A program made the position numbers and the translations under genes. A stretch of DNA of 64,000 nucleotides from Treponema denticola (GTDB lineage: Bacteria; Spirochaetota; Spirochaetia; Treponematales; Treponemataceae), in NCBI RefSeq assembly GCF_024400535.1, contig NZ_CP038800.1, forward strand, positions 620,001-684,000, written 5' to 3'. Shown here one piece after another: positions 8,780-18,136 of the stretch (positions within the stretch are counted from its first letter, which is position 1; the number at the start of each line of letters is the position of its first letter). The notes beneath the pieces were generated by a model that was not told the origin of the DNA, made no database searches, and worked only from the letters and a program-made list of their open reading frames with translations.

Positions 8780-9901
8780 TTAGTCAACATCTATCACTAT
8801 AAATTTATAGCGTTTGGTCTGGTCATCCTTTATCCATTTTAGGTCTTTTACTATGACCTCTCCGGGGCGGCTGATATCAAGATCAACGGTTTTGCCTCCT
8901 GCTACAACTTGGAGTTTTACGGCATTGCCGTTTGAAGCCCAAATTCTTAAGCCGTCATTGGCTTGAACGGTCAGCTGTTCGGCTTTTTGGTAATAGCGTT
9001 CTTCTCTATTTTTTCTATCTGCCTCATGTCTGAAAAGGCAATAACCTCGGAAAACTGCATTTAAGGTAACGGGGTAGGCTGAGCCGCTTTCAAAAAGAAC
9101 CTTGTAAGAAGAGGCTGCTGCAGAATTGGGTTCGGTGATTACCAGATCTGAGCTAGACGGGCTTAAGTCATCTTGATCTATTGATGCCCCGCTCAATATT
9201 GAAACAAGGGCCCCGGTATTGGGATTATTTTTATCTATATCCTCTAAGGATATCTCTAGGTCAATGGTTAAATCATTGTTGAGATCTATTTTTACGGTCT
9301 GTCCAAGACTTATAACTTGCGTACCGGCATCTGTTTTTAAAGTTAATTTGGGACTGATTTTTTCCACTTCGATTGTATATTTTTTATTTTCTATACTTAG
9401 TTGTAAAGAGTCTCCTTCAAATATTCTTTCTTCAAATTTTGACTGAGTTATTTCGTATAGTTTTGCTTCCCTTTTTTCTATGATGTTTACCTTTGAGTTT
9501 TCTTCAAGTTTTTTTTGACGAATAGCCGGTATCCAGTCTTTAACGGCAAAAAAAGTGAGGGTTATTATAAGGGCAAGAGCAGCTAAAATACCTAAGCCTA
9601 TAATTAAAGGTTTGGAGAAAGAAAAACTTCTTTTTTGCAGTAAGGCATCGGGAGGAAGTGATGTCTCCTGTATTTTTACTTGCTTATAAAGATTTATTGT
9701 TTCATCGGGATCAAGCCCTAAATATTCACAGTAGCTTCTTAAAAAACCTACAACATAAGGCTCTGCCGGAAAAACTTCGTAATCTCCATTTTCCAGGGCT
9801 TCCAAATATCTTTTAGCTATGTTCGTTTCTCTTGCTACTTGGTCTAATTCAAGCTCATTTTTTGTTCTTGTTTCTGTGAGCAGACTTCCGATTTTATTCA
9901 T
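8780..9901 (-). CDS. RodZ-like helix-turn-helix membrane protein (DUF4115)
   Basis: 373 residues. Residues 1-80 are a Cro/RodZ-type helix-turn-helix (GSLLTETRTKNELELDQVARET, then YLEALENGDYEVFPAEPYVVGFLRSYCEYLGLD). A single membrane span lies near residues 95-120, followed by a long periplasmic beta-rich region ending in a DUF4115-type domain with LTVQANDGLRIWASNGNAV and a Pro-Gly-Glu turn. In better-studied bacteria RodZ links MreB to the cell wall machinery, and this gene is its likely counterpart. The order lolA - rodZ - rimO suggests envelope biogenesis. A GGGAGAT ribosome site precedes the ATG. Confidence 0.8.
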   Translation of the reverse strand: MNKIGSLLTETRTKNELELDQVARETNIAKRYLEALENGDYEVFPAEPYVVGFLRSYCEYLGLDPDETINLYKQVKIQETSLPPDALLQKRSFSFSKPLIIGLGILAALALIITLTFFAVKDWIPAIRQKKLEENSKVNIIEKREAKLYEITQSKFEERIFEGDSLQLSIENKKYTIEVEKISPKLTLKTDAGTQVISLGQTVKIDLNNDLTIDLEISLEDIDKNNPNTGALVSILSGASIDQDDLSPSSSDLVITEPNSAAASSYKVLFESGSAYPVTLNAVFRGYCLFRHEADRKNREERYYQKAEQLTVQANDGLRIWASNGNAVKLQVVAGGKTVDLDISRPGEVIVKDLKWIKDDQTKRYKFIVIDVD

Positions 9902-9916
9902 TTTTTATCTCCCAAA

Positions 9917-10585
9917 TTAATCGACAAAAAGAAAATTATTAAAAGTTTTTGCGGTCGAAGGCGCATCAAATACGAAATTCTTACTGCCGACGCCGGCATT
10001 TATTCTGTAATTGTAAAAATCAAAAACTATCTTACCTCCTGAAACAGGAATAGCTTCGATTCGGCGTATTAATTTACCGTCAGGATAAATCATAACACGC
10101 AGGGTTTTAAATGCTTCTGTTGCGGATTTTCGGTTCATAAGCAAAATAATAACATTTTCCGATGAGCCTTCCTCCAACGGCTGAGGAGCCGATGTAACCT
10201 CATATTGAATTGTGTAGCCTCTTTTCATAAGAGATAAACCTTGAGGTGTTGCTAACGATGATCCTCCGGCATTGCTCTGTTCCACATCTTGGGTTAGAAT
10301 TGTTCTGTATTGAGGCAGGTAAATTGAAAGAGTATTTCCGTTAAAAACAATACATTGTTCTGCAGGGGATTTAAAGTCTAAGCGAAGTTTATCCGGTTTT
10401 TTAAACATTGCTGTGGCCTGTTGTGTTGACGATCCGGCAGCTATATTCATGTCGACAATATAATCCTGTATTTGAGCATACCTATCGGAAACTGAATTAA
10501 ACAAATCGCCTGCAGTAGTTATATTTTGAGAAAAGCAAAGCGAACCTATGAGAATAAATAAAATAACACTTATATTTTTTTTCAT
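9917..10585 (-). CDS. lolA: Outer-membrane lipoprotein carrier LolA
   Basis: LolA-type periplasmic chaperone, 222 residues from the Met at 10585. The signal peptide is MKKNISVILFILIGSLCFSQ. The mature part has the LolA layout: ITTAGDLFNSVSDRYAQIQDY, then FKKPDKLRLDFKSPAEQCIVFNGNTLSIYLP, the typical lipoprotein-binding half-barrel. The frame stays open upstream to 10798, but the extra 71 residues lack signal-peptide logic and overlap the divergent receptor gene, so the later start is preferred. Only a weak ribosome site (GTGAG) precedes it. First gene of the lolA - rodZ-like - rimO operon. Confidence 0.85.
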   Translation of the reverse strand: MKKNISVILFILIGSLCFSQNITTAGDLFNSVSDRYAQIQDYIVDMNIAAGSSTQQATAMFKKPDKLRLDFKSPAEQCIVFNGNTLSIYLPQYRTILTQDVEQSNAGGSSLATPQGLSLMKRGYTIQYEVTSAPQPLEEGSSENVIILLMNRKSATEAFKTLRVMIYPDGKLIRRIEAIPVSGGKIVFDFYNYRINAGVGSKNFVFDAPSTAKTFNNFLFVD

Positions 10586-10747
10586 GTATCTCACAGTAAA
10601 GCAAAAAAAAGCTATAAAGTCAAGTAGACGCATTTTGAAAAAATATGTGTATTCGCTTGTAACGAGTTTTTTACTTTTTTGTTTTACGAGAGCGGTACAT
10701 ATAAATAAATTATTATAGATACAGAATAAGCAAAGCTTAAAACCGAA

Positions 10748-12937
10748 ATGAGATTGAAAATATTTAGGGAGAACTATTATGATAGACACCGGCATCACAG
10801 AAAAAAAGAGAGACTTTTTTCTATTAGGTATAAAATAATACTGTTTTTTGTATTTACTATTTTAGTTTTTACAAGCTTAATGGTATATATTATCGGAAAG
10901 AATATTAAGCGGGAAAATTTAAAGCGGGTAGATAGGGTTATTCCTCGTGATCTGGAATATATATCTAACGCGTTTACAATATTTTTTGATAATGCAAAAT
11001 CTGTTCTGTTATCCGTTTCACAAAATAAAGACGTTAGGTCTGCAGACGGATCTATAAATTCTTTTGCCCTATCGGAGACTAAAACAAGCTTAAAAGCTGT
11101 AAATAGAAGTGAAACGGAAAAAAATATAGTTGATGTTTTTAGAAACTTATTTTCAAGTTTTCCGGAATATGTTGAAGTTTATATGGGAACAAAGTGGGGC
11201 GGTTCGGTTACCAGTTATGACGGAGAAATGCCTGCTTTTTTTGATCCCCGCAAGCGTAAATGGTATGAAGATGCCGTTGCTGCGAATGGAGATACGGTAA
11301 TAGCCGAAGCTTTTGAATCTACAGTCGGAGATACCGTTATCGGTCTTTACAAAAGTGTTTTTTCTGAAAACAGCGAATTTTTAAGGGTTGCAGGTATTGA
11401 AGTTACTCTAAAAACTTTAACCGATATGATTTCCAAATCTAAGCTTGGAACAAAAGGATATTTTATGCTTATTCAAGAGGATGGGACGATATTGGCTGAT
11501 CCTAAGCATATGGATTTTAACTTTAAAAATATTTCTAATGTTCCAATTCCTGATTTGGCTAAGCTTAAAGATTCAATAAATAAGAGAATTTTTATTGACG
11601 GTAAGTATTGGCTTACTTATACAAAGATTATAGAAGGGCTTGAGTGGAAAATAGTAGGATTGATTCAGGAAGACGAGGTTTATGCAGAATATTATTCAGC
11701 TATAAGCTCTATCATTAGTATAAGTTTAGCCGTGTTACTGATATTTCTTCTAGCTTTTATAATAATTGTCCTTAGAATTACTGACCCAATAAAAAAAGTG
11801 CTTTATGTGTTAAAAGATATTTCTGAGGGCGGGGGAGATTTGACTGTCCGGCTGCCTATAAGGGGTCGGGATGAAACGGCAAAATTATCAGCCTATTTTA
11901 ATAAGACTATATCAAAGATATGCTCTTCCATCAAAACGGCATCTGAAAATACCGATATAATGAGGAATTTTAGTGAAGAGCTGGTAGGAAGTATAGCCCA
12001 GACTGCCGGTTCTATAAATCAGATAACCTCAAACATTGATGAAATAAAAGAAAAAATTTCAAAACAATTTTCAAGTATTGATCATACGGGAACTTCAATA
12101 GGTATACTCCTTCAAAATATTGAAAAGCTTGATTCTCATATTGAAAATCAGTCTGCAAGTATGACCGTTTCTTCTTCGGCAATGGAACAGCTTATACTTA
12201 ATATTAAGAATGTGGGCGGTATTTTGGAAAAGAATAGGGATTTAATTACACGGCTGGAAGAAGCCTCCGGCTATGTAAAGCAGTCTTCGATAGAGTCTGC
12301 AAAACTTACATCCGAAATGAGTGAAGAGTCTGAAGGCCTTTTAAATGCCGGAAAGATTATTCAGCATATTGCAAGCCAAACAAATCTTCTTGCGATGAAT
12401 GCCGCTATTGAGGCGGCTCATGCCGGCGAGGCAGGAAAGGGCTTTGCCGTTGTTGCCGATGAAATAAGGAAGCTGTCTGAAGAGTCCAGTACGCAGGGAA
12501 AAACCATAACAACCGTTTTACAAAATCTTAAATTAAAGATAGATAAGATTGCATCTGACAGCATAAAGTCCGAAGAGCTTTTTATGGAAAACTTTAGGCT
12601 TACTGAAGCTGTAAGAAATCAAGAAAATATGATAATGCAGGCAATGAAAGAAGAAATTGCAAGAGGCGAAGAGGTCTTAAAAGCTATTTCAGGCTTTATT
12701 GAAGCTACTGCGTCGGTTAAAGAAAGTTCAACCGAAATGCTTATGAGCAGCAATACTGTATCACAAGAGATGCAGAATATATCGAAAATAAGCGAAGTTA
12801 TTACAAAGGGCATGAATGATATGTCTGTTGATGCAGAAGAGATAAATAAGGCTGTTAACGAAATAGATTCTATGAGTCAAACCCATCAAGACAGCATAAA
12901 TAGTCTTGCAAAGGAAATGAGGCAGTTTAAGGTTTAG
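10748..12937 (+). CDS. Methyl-accepting chemotaxis protein with dCache sensor domain
   Basis: A transmembrane chemoreceptor. It has an N-terminal membrane span (about residues 28-50), a periplasmic dCache-like domain ([14 protein letters not shown] near residue 170, [33 protein letters not shown]) and a second span near 315-345. A HAMP segment follows ([10 protein letters not shown]...[16 protein letters not shown]), then a long coiled-coil signalling domain with the conserved hairpin tip [20 protein letters not shown]. It should feed CheA/CheW. The start is uncertain: ATG 10748 has no ribosome site, whereas ATG 10779, preceded by AGGGAGA, is one base out of frame because of an A7 run (10801-10807). 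See findings. A terminator follows. Confidence 0.9.
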   Translation: MRLKIFRENYYDRHRHHRKKERLFSIRYKIILFFVFTILVFTSLMVYIIGKNIKRENLKRVDRVIPRDLEYISNAFTIFFDNAKSVLLSVSQNKDVRSADGSINSFALSETKTSLKAVNRSETEKNIVDVFRNLFSSFPEYVEVYMGTKWGGSVTSYDGEMPAFFDPRKRKWYEDAVAANGDTVIAEAFESTVGDTVIGLYKSVFSENSEFLRVAGIEVTLKTLTDMISKSKLGTKGYFMLIQEDGTILADPKHMDFNFKNISNVPIPDLAKLKDSINKRIFIDGKYWLTYTKIIEGLEWKIVGLIQEDEVYAEYYSAISSIISISLAVLLIFLLAFIIIVLRITDPIKKVLYVLKDISEGGGDLTVRLPIRGRDETAKLSAYFNKTISKICSSIKTASENTDIMRNFSEELVGSIAQTAGSINQITSNIDEIKEKISKQFSSIDHTGTSIGILLQNIEKLDSHIENQSASMTVSSSAMEQLILNIKNVGGILEKNRDLITRLEEASGYVKQSSIESAKLTSEMSEESEGLLNAGKIIQHIASQTNLLAMNAAIEAAHAGEAGKGFAVVADEIRKLSEESSTQGKTITTVLQNLKLKIDKIASDSIKSEELFMENFRLTEAVRNQENMIMQAMKEEIARGEEVLKAISGFIEATASVKESSTEMLMSSNTVSQEMQNISKISEVITKGMNDMSVDAEEINKAVNEIDSMSQTHQDSINSLAKEMRQFKV

Positions 12938-12961
12938 GTGTTAAAACTTCAATAATAAAGC

Positions 12962-13000
12962 AAAAAAACGCAGGGCTCATTAAAAGTCCTGCGTTTTTTT
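12962..13000. terminator. Bidirectional terminator between the receptor gene and hutU
   Basis: AAAAAACGCAGG pairs with CCTGCGTTTTTT around a loop of about 13 nt, with A and T flanks suited to both converging genes. Confidence 0.85.
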
Positions 13001-13013
13001 GGTATCAGCCGTT

Positions 13014-15038
13014 TTATTTTTTATATTTTTGCTCGACCAGTTTTTTTACAAACTCGTCTTTAGCAACATATGGAATAGTGATGTGTCCATTTGAATAGTT
13101 TTTGTTATATTCGATACTGGTGGTAATGGAGTTTTCGTTGCGGGCCCAGTTTCGGCGGGCTACGCCTCCCATTACGTCCCACATAATGGCCGATTTGATG
13201 ATTTCGTCAACACGCTCGCTTCCGTCAAGCACGAGGCCGAAACCTCCGTTAATGGATTTTCCTATACCTACACCGCCGCCGTTGTGGAGGGCTACAAGGC
13301 TCATTCCCCGGGCTGCGTTTCCGGCATAGCACTGTACTGCCATGTCTGCCATTACATTGCTTCCGTCCTTGATATTGGAAGTTTCGCGGAAAGGAGAATC
13401 GGTGCCGCTTACATCGTGGTGGTCGCGTCCCATCATAACGGGGCCGATTTCGCCCTTGCGTACCATTTCGTTAAACTTTAAGGCAATGTCGCGTCTTCCT
13501 TCTGCATCTTGATAAAGAATTCGGGCTTGAGTTCCTACAACTAATCTATTCTTTTTGGCATCGCGTACCCAGTAGTAGTTATCCCTGTCCTGTCCGCGGC
13601 GGTCGGGGTTGATACAGCTCATTGCGGCGGCATCCGTCTTGTCCAAGTCTTCAGGTTTTCCTGATAAGCATACCCAGCGGAATGGGCCGTAACCGTAGTC
13701 AAAGAGTTCGAGTCCCATAAGGTCTTCTACATAAGAGGGGAAGATAAAACCGTCTTTTTCATCGATTCCGTTTTTGGAAACATCCTTTGCGCCCGCATCA
13801 AACACGGCTTTGAGGAAGGAGTTTCCGTAGTCGAAAAAGTATGTTCCTCTCGATGAAAGAATTTTGATAAGCTCAAAGTGGTGCTTTAATGTAGAATCTA
13901 CCCTCTTGCAGAATTCTTCGCGGTTTTCATAGAGGAGCTTAGTTCTTTCTTCAAAGGTCATCTTTTCGGGACAATAGCCTCCCTCATAGGGTGCATGGCA
14001 GGATGTTTGATCAGAAAGGAGATCGATGTGAACTTTTTTGTCTACACAATATTGAAGAAGGTCTACAATGTTGCCGTGATAGGCGATTGAAATAGGCTCC
14101 TTCTTTTTTAGGTACTCGTCAACCTTTTTAAAGATTTCATCCAAATTGTCGGACATTTCGTGAACCCAGCCTTGTTCAAGACGGGTATTTATTCTCGATT
14201 TATCGACTTCGGCAAAAACACCGACGGCATTTGCAATTTCGCAGGCCTTGGGTTGGGCTCCCGACATTCCGCCCAAACCGGAAGAAATAAAGAGCTTTCC
14301 CTTTAAGTCGCCGTCGCTTGCGACTCCCAGTTCCTTGCGGCCGGCTGTGAGGATTGTATTAAATGTTCCGTGAACTATACCTTGAGGGCCGATATACATC
14401 CAGCCGCCGGCCGTCATCTGGCCGTAGTTGGCAACGCCCATTTCTTCTGCAACTTCCCAGTCCTTGTAATTGTCAAACATACCTATCATAAGGCCGTTTG
14501 TAATTATAACTCTCGGAGCTTCCGGTTTTGAAGGGAAGAGGCCTAAGGGGTGCCCCGATTCCATAACAAGGGTTTGATCTTCGGTTAATTCTTCCAAGTA
14601 TTTTTTGATGAGGCGGTACTGGAGCCAGTCATGGCAGACCGAGCCCGTTTCACCGTAGGTTACAAGCTCGTATGGGTAGAGGGCGACATCAAAGTCAAGG
14701 TTGTTGTCTATCATAACCTGCATAGCCTTTGCTGCAAGACATTTGCCCTTGTACTCATCTATGGGTTTTCCGTAGATGTTTCCGTGGGGCCTATAGCGGT
14801 AAGCATAGATTCGGCCGTAGGTAAAAAGTTCATCCAAAAACTCCGGAGCGAGCTTTTCATGAAGTTCTTCCGGTACATAGCGGAGGGCGTTTTTTAAGGC
14901 CGTCTCTGTTTGAGACTTTGTCAAGTTAAAGCCTCGGCTCGGCGCCCTTCTTATTCCCTTTTCAAAAACGGGATCGGGGGGAAGCGTTGCATCAAGTTTG
15001 ATTGTCATCGCTTTTCCGATTTCTTTGTTTGTAATCAT
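13014..15038 (-). CDS. hutU: Urocanate hydratase (long type)
   Basis: A 674-residue urocanase converting urocanate to imidazolone propionate with tightly bound NAD+, the second step of histidine breakdown. Recognisable stretches are the Gly-rich nucleotide-binding part (SSGLGGMSGAQPKACEIA), the region YEGGYCPEKMTFEER, and the C-terminal ARGMSLVALHNGGGVGIGKS. It is longer than the roughly 555-residue proteobacterial enzyme and is of the long type also seen in eukaryotes. AAAGGAG precedes the ATG. HutH and HutI are not in this window, but a HutD gene lies on the opposite strand at 17.5 kb. Confidence 0.95.
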   Translation of the reverse strand: MITNKEIGKAMTIKLDATLPPDPVFEKGIRRAPSRGFNLTKSQTETALKNALRYVPEELHEKLAPEFLDELFTYGRIYAYRYRPHGNIYGKPIDEYKGKCLAAKAMQVMIDNNLDFDVALYPYELVTYGETGSVCHDWLQYRLIKKYLEELTEDQTLVMESGHPLGLFPSKPEAPRVIITNGLMIGMFDNYKDWEVAEEMGVANYGQMTAGGWMYIGPQGIVHGTFNTILTAGRKELGVASDGDLKGKLFISSGLGGMSGAQPKACEIANAVGVFAEVDKSRINTRLEQGWVHEMSDNLDEIFKKVDEYLKKKEPISIAYHGNIVDLLQYCVDKKVHIDLLSDQTSCHAPYEGGYCPEKMTFEERTKLLYENREEFCKRVDSTLKHHFELIKILSSRGTYFFDYGNSFLKAVFDAGAKDVSKNGIDEKDGFIFPSYVEDLMGLELFDYGYGPFRWVCLSGKPEDLDKTDAAAMSCINPDRRGQDRDNYYWVRDAKKNRLVVGTQARILYQDAEGRRDIALKFNEMVRKGEIGPVMMGRDHHDVSGTDSPFRETSNIKDGSNVMADMAVQCYAGNAARGMSLVALHNGGGVGIGKSINGGFGLVLDGSERVDEIIKSAIMWDVMGGVARRNWARNENSITTSIEYNKNYSNGHITIPYVAKDEFVKKLVEQKYKK

Positions 15039-15099
15039 AATAGATTTCTCCTTTAAATATTAAAATTAAGTAAAAGTTACATAATTACCTTCTGTAGAG

Positions 15100-15133
15100 T
15101 ATACAGTATAGCATGAAGGTTGAAAATATGCAA
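15100..15133 (-). promoter_or_regulatory. hutU promoter with an overlapping palindrome
   Basis: Minus-strand -35 TTGCAT (15128-15133), 17-nt spacer, extended -10 TGC-TATACT (15105-15110). The -10 lies inside an 11-bp perfect palindrome TATACAGTATA (15100-15110), a plausible operator. The -35 matches only 3 of 6 bases. Confidence 0.4.
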
Positions 15134-15278
15134 GATTTTATGTGCTTTTTACTTTGCTGCAAAGAGGTTTATTTTGTATTAACGATTAACGACCGGCTTA
15201 TAGACTGCTCCAATTAAAGCTTTTAAAGATTTTCCAAACAAGTTGTTTTTTTTGTCAAAAAAGGTTAGAATAGAATTT

Positions 15279-16856
15279 ATGGAATGGAAAAATTTAGATA
15301 AGTGTACATCTTTTACACAATTACAAAAAATTCATAAAGAACAAGCTGAAAATTTAAAGCTCGCAGATATTTTCAATACTGAAAGTTCGGTTAAAAGAGT
15401 AAAAAATTATTCGGTTAAAATGGGCGGAAACCTCAAATACAATTATGCGGCCAAGCCTGTAAACGATGAAATTCTTAAGGCTTTGCAGTCCCTCGCCGAT
15501 GAGCAAAAGCTGATCGAAAAGTATGAGCTTTTATTAAACGGAGATTTTATAAATACCGGCGAAAACCGTATGGTCCTCCATCAGCTCACCCGCGGTCAAT
15601 TAAAAAATGATGTAGTTTATAAGGGCGTAAACATGAGGAGCTTTTACCTCAACGAGCTCAAAAAAATAAAAGAATTTTCCGAAGCGGTTCATTCCGGTAA
15701 GATTAAAACCTCTCAAGGAAAAGTCTTTACCGATGTAGTTCAAATCGGAATAGGCGGCTCGGACCTAGGCCCCAGAGCCATGTACATAGCCTTAAAAAAT
15801 CGGGCAAAGACAAAGATGAGGGCTCATTTTATTTCTAATGTAGACCCCGACGATGCAGCCGAAGTTTTAAACTCCATAAATCTTGCAAGCACCCTTTTTA
15901 TCCTCGTTTCAAAAAGCGGCACAACTCAGGAAACTCTGGCAAACGAAAGATTTGTAAAATCCGTTCTCGAAAAAAACGGCCTTGACTGCAAAAAACAAAT
16001 GCTTGCCGTTACAAGCGAAACAAGCCCCCTAGCAAATAACCCCGGCTATCTTACTTCCTTTTATATGGACGATTTTATAGGCGGAAGATATTCTTCAACT
16101 TCGGTTTGCGGAGCGGCAGTACTCGCTCTCGCCTTCGGTATGGAAACGGTGGATGCCTTTTTAAAAGGAGCAGCAGAAGGAGATAAGCTTTCACTAAACA
16201 AAAACATAAAAGAAAATGCAAGCCTCTTGGATGCCCTCCTCGGCATTTATGAAAGAAACATTTTAGGCTGCTCGGCAACGGCCATTCTTCCATACTGTCA
16301 GGCCCTTTCCCGCTTTCCTGCCCACCTCCAGCAGTTGGACATGGAATCGAACGGAAAAACGGTAAACCGTTTCGGCGAAAAAGTTTCTTATAAAACGGGT
16401 CCCGTAATTTTCGGAGAGCCGGGCACAAACGGACAACACTCTTTTTATCAGCTCCTTCATCAGGGAAGCGATATAATCCCCTTGCAGTTTATAGGCTTTA
16501 AAAAAAGCCAAATCGGTCTTGATATCGAAAGCGAGGGCTCAACCAATATGCAAAAACTGAATGCAAATTTGGCAGCCCAAATTATGGCCTTTGCAGCAGG
16601 AAAAACCGATACAAACAAAAACAAGGACTTTGCAGGCAACCGTCCCGCAAGTTTAATCTATGGGGAAGAATTAACTCCCGAAAACCTCGGAGCCCTCCTT
16701 GCCCATTACGAAAATAAGGTGATGTTCCAAGGTTTTATCTGGAACTTAAACAGCTTTGACCAAGAGGGTGTTCAGCTCGGAAAAACCCTTGCAAAGAAGG
16801 TGCTTTCAAACGATATGCCCCCTACTCTCAAAGCCTTTTCGGAATTCCTTTTATGA
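15279..16856 (+). CDS. pgi: Glucose-6-phosphate isomerase
   Basis: Phosphoglucose isomerase interconverting glucose 6-phosphate and fructose 6-phosphate in glycolysis; 525 residues from the ATG at 15279. Family signatures are present: VQIGIGGSDLGPRAMY, the Ser/Thr-rich phosphate loop LVSKSGTTQETL, FIGGRYSSTSVCG, GEPGTNGQHSFYQLLHQG with the catalytic Glu and His, and a C-terminal FDQEGVQLGK Lys. The frame opens at 15243, but the 12 additional residues (FFLSKKVRIEF) look like untranslated leader. MEWKNL is a normal start although its ribosome site is weak. engB overlaps the stop by 4 nt, so the two are co-translated. Confidence 0.95.
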   Translation: MEWKNLDKCTSFTQLQKIHKEQAENLKLADIFNTESSVKRVKNYSVKMGGNLKYNYAAKPVNDEILKALQSLADEQKLIEKYELLLNGDFINTGENRMVLHQLTRGQLKNDVVYKGVNMRSFYLNELKKIKEFSEAVHSGKIKTSQGKVFTDVVQIGIGGSDLGPRAMYIALKNRAKTKMRAHFISNVDPDDAAEVLNSINLASTLFILVSKSGTTQETLANERFVKSVLEKNGLDCKKQMLAVTSETSPLANNPGYLTSFYMDDFIGGRYSSTSVCGAAVLALAFGMETVDAFLKGAAEGDKLSLNKNIKENASLLDALLGIYERNILGCSATAILPYCQALSRFPAHLQQLDMESNGKTVNRFGEKVSYKTGPVIFGEPGTNGQHSFYQLLHQGSDIIPLQFIGFKKSQIGLDIESEGSTNMQKLNANLAAQIMAFAAGKTDTNKNKDFAGNRPASLIYGEELTPENLGALLAHYENKVMFQGFIWNLNSFDQEGVQLGKTLAKKVLSNDMPPTLKAFSEFLL

Positions 16857-17491
16857 AAATTATAAATGCTGAATTTATAAAGGGAGCCGTTAAGGCGGAA
16901 CAGTTTCCTGAAATCGGTGTTTCGGAATTTGCTTTTTTCCGGCGCTCCAATGCAGGAAAGTCGAGCCTCATAAATATGCTTGTTAACAGAAAAAATTTGG
17001 TCAAGACAGGTTCCCGTCCCGGAATGACGCGGGAAGTAAATTTTTTCTTGGTAAACTGTCCGGCTTCTTTAAATTTTAACCCTAAGACAAAAAAGTTTTC
17101 AGGGCCGGTTCCAAAAGACATGTTTGTGCTCACAGACCTTCCGGGCTACGGCTATGCAAAACTTTCAGGCGGCATGACCTTGCAAATCGACAAGATGCTC
17201 TACGAATATTGTACAAACCGCCCCCTCTTAAAGACCATCTTTTTTTTAATGGACATGAGGCGGGAACCTACCGAAACCGAAAAAGAAAGTATCGGCTTTT
17301 TTCACGGCTTAAATATTGAGGTTGTAATAGTCGGAACCAAGGCCGATAAGATAGGCAAAAATGATCAGATAAAGGCAAAAAATGCTTGGGCAGACTTCTT
17401 TAACTTTGACAAAGATCTCATTATAATAAGCTCTGCTGCAAAAAAAACCGGACGGGATAATATTTTATCATTAATAACAAAAAGGATTTAA
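16853..17491 (+). CDS. engB: Ribosome-biogenesis GTPase EngB/YsxC with variant P-loop
   Basis: A small GTPase (212 aa) of the EngB/YsxC family needed for late assembly of the large ribosomal subunit. G2/G3 region: RPGMTREVNFFLV and LTDLPGYGYAK. G4 is GTKADK and G5 ISSAAKK. The G1 P-loop is odd: residues 30-37 read RRSNAGKS where the family has GRSNVGKS, so the first glycine is Arg30. An insertion of about 15 residues (ASLNFNPKTKKFSGPVP) sits between G2 and G3. The ATG overlaps the pgi stop (ATGA). hutD follows 3 nt after the stop. See findings for the P-loop. Confidence 0.9.
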   Translation: MKIINAEFIKGAVKAEQFPEIGVSEFAFFRRSNAGKSSLINMLVNRKNLVKTGSRPGMTREVNFFLVNCPASLNFNPKTKKFSGPVPKDMFVLTDLPGYGYAKLSGGMTLQIDKMLYEYCTNRPLLKTIFFLMDMRREPTETEKESIGFFHGLNIEVVIVGTKADKIGKNDQIKAKNAWADFFNFDKDLIIISSAAKKTGRDNILSLITKRI

Positions 17492-17494
17492 CTT

Positions 17495-18097
17495 ATGAAA
17501 ATTACACATTACAGAGAAAAAGATTTTAAAACTTCAAACTGGAGCGGAGGCACTACAACGGAGCTTTTTATATATCCGCATGAAGCCGATTATAAAAAAA
17601 GAGATTTTTTATTCCGATTAAGCTCCGCTACCGTCGATTTGGATAGATCAGACTTTACCCCTCTTTCGGGGTTTTTCCGTTTTATTTCTCCCTTAAACGG
17701 GGACTTAAAAATAAGCCATGACGAAAAAAACTTTACCAAACTTAAGCCCTACGAAGTCTATGCCTTTGACGGCGGAGCAAAAACGGTCAGCATGGGAAGG
17801 GTAAGGGATTTTAACCTCATGGTAAAAGACGGTGTAGAAACGGAAGTAAAAAACTTTGCTCTAAACAAAAATTCGGTTTTAAAGTTTTCGGTATTGAAGG
17901 GAGAAATCGGCTGGATTTTTTTGTACAATACCAAAACCTTACTTAGAGCCGAAACATTCAACGAAAAAAAAGATTTTAATCTTGACAAATTGGACTTGAT
18001 TATTTTTGAGGCAGACGATGATACAAAAGAAGAAGTTTTAATTTCGACCGATGGAGCCTTGAGCCTATTTTACGGAAAGGTACCGACAGTTTTTTAA
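17495..18097 (+). CDS. hutD: HutD/Ves-family protein
   Basis: A 200-residue cupin-like protein of the HutD/Ves family. The N-terminal signature is clear: NWSGGTTTELFIYP (about residues 17-30), then FLFRLSSATVDLDRSDFTPLSGFFRF. HutD is found in histidine-utilisation loci and has been suggested to limit or tune the pathway by binding an intermediate; its exact role is not settled. hutU is 2.5 kb away on the other strand, which supports a link to histidine use even though this gene sits in the pgi-engB operon. AAAAGGA precedes the start by 9 nt. Confidence 0.85.
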   Translation: MKITHYREKDFKTSNWSGGTTTELFIYPHEADYKKRDFLFRLSSATVDLDRSDFTPLSGFFRFISPLNGDLKISHDEKNFTKLKPYEVYAFDGGAKTVSMGRVRDFNLMVKDGVETEVKNFALNKNSVLKFSVLKGEIGWIFLYNTKTLLRAETFNEKKDFNLDKLDLIIFEADDDTKEEVLISTDGALSLFYGKVPTVF

Positions 18098-18136
18098 ACG
18101 GTAATCAAGGCTAAAAATCACAAACTTGGAATTATA

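Noticed and set aside
10586-10798. N-terminal extension of LolA by 71 residues
   Set aside because: The extension has no signal-peptide logic, overlaps the divergent receptor start and would place the real signal peptide in the interior. The Met at 10585 is preferred.
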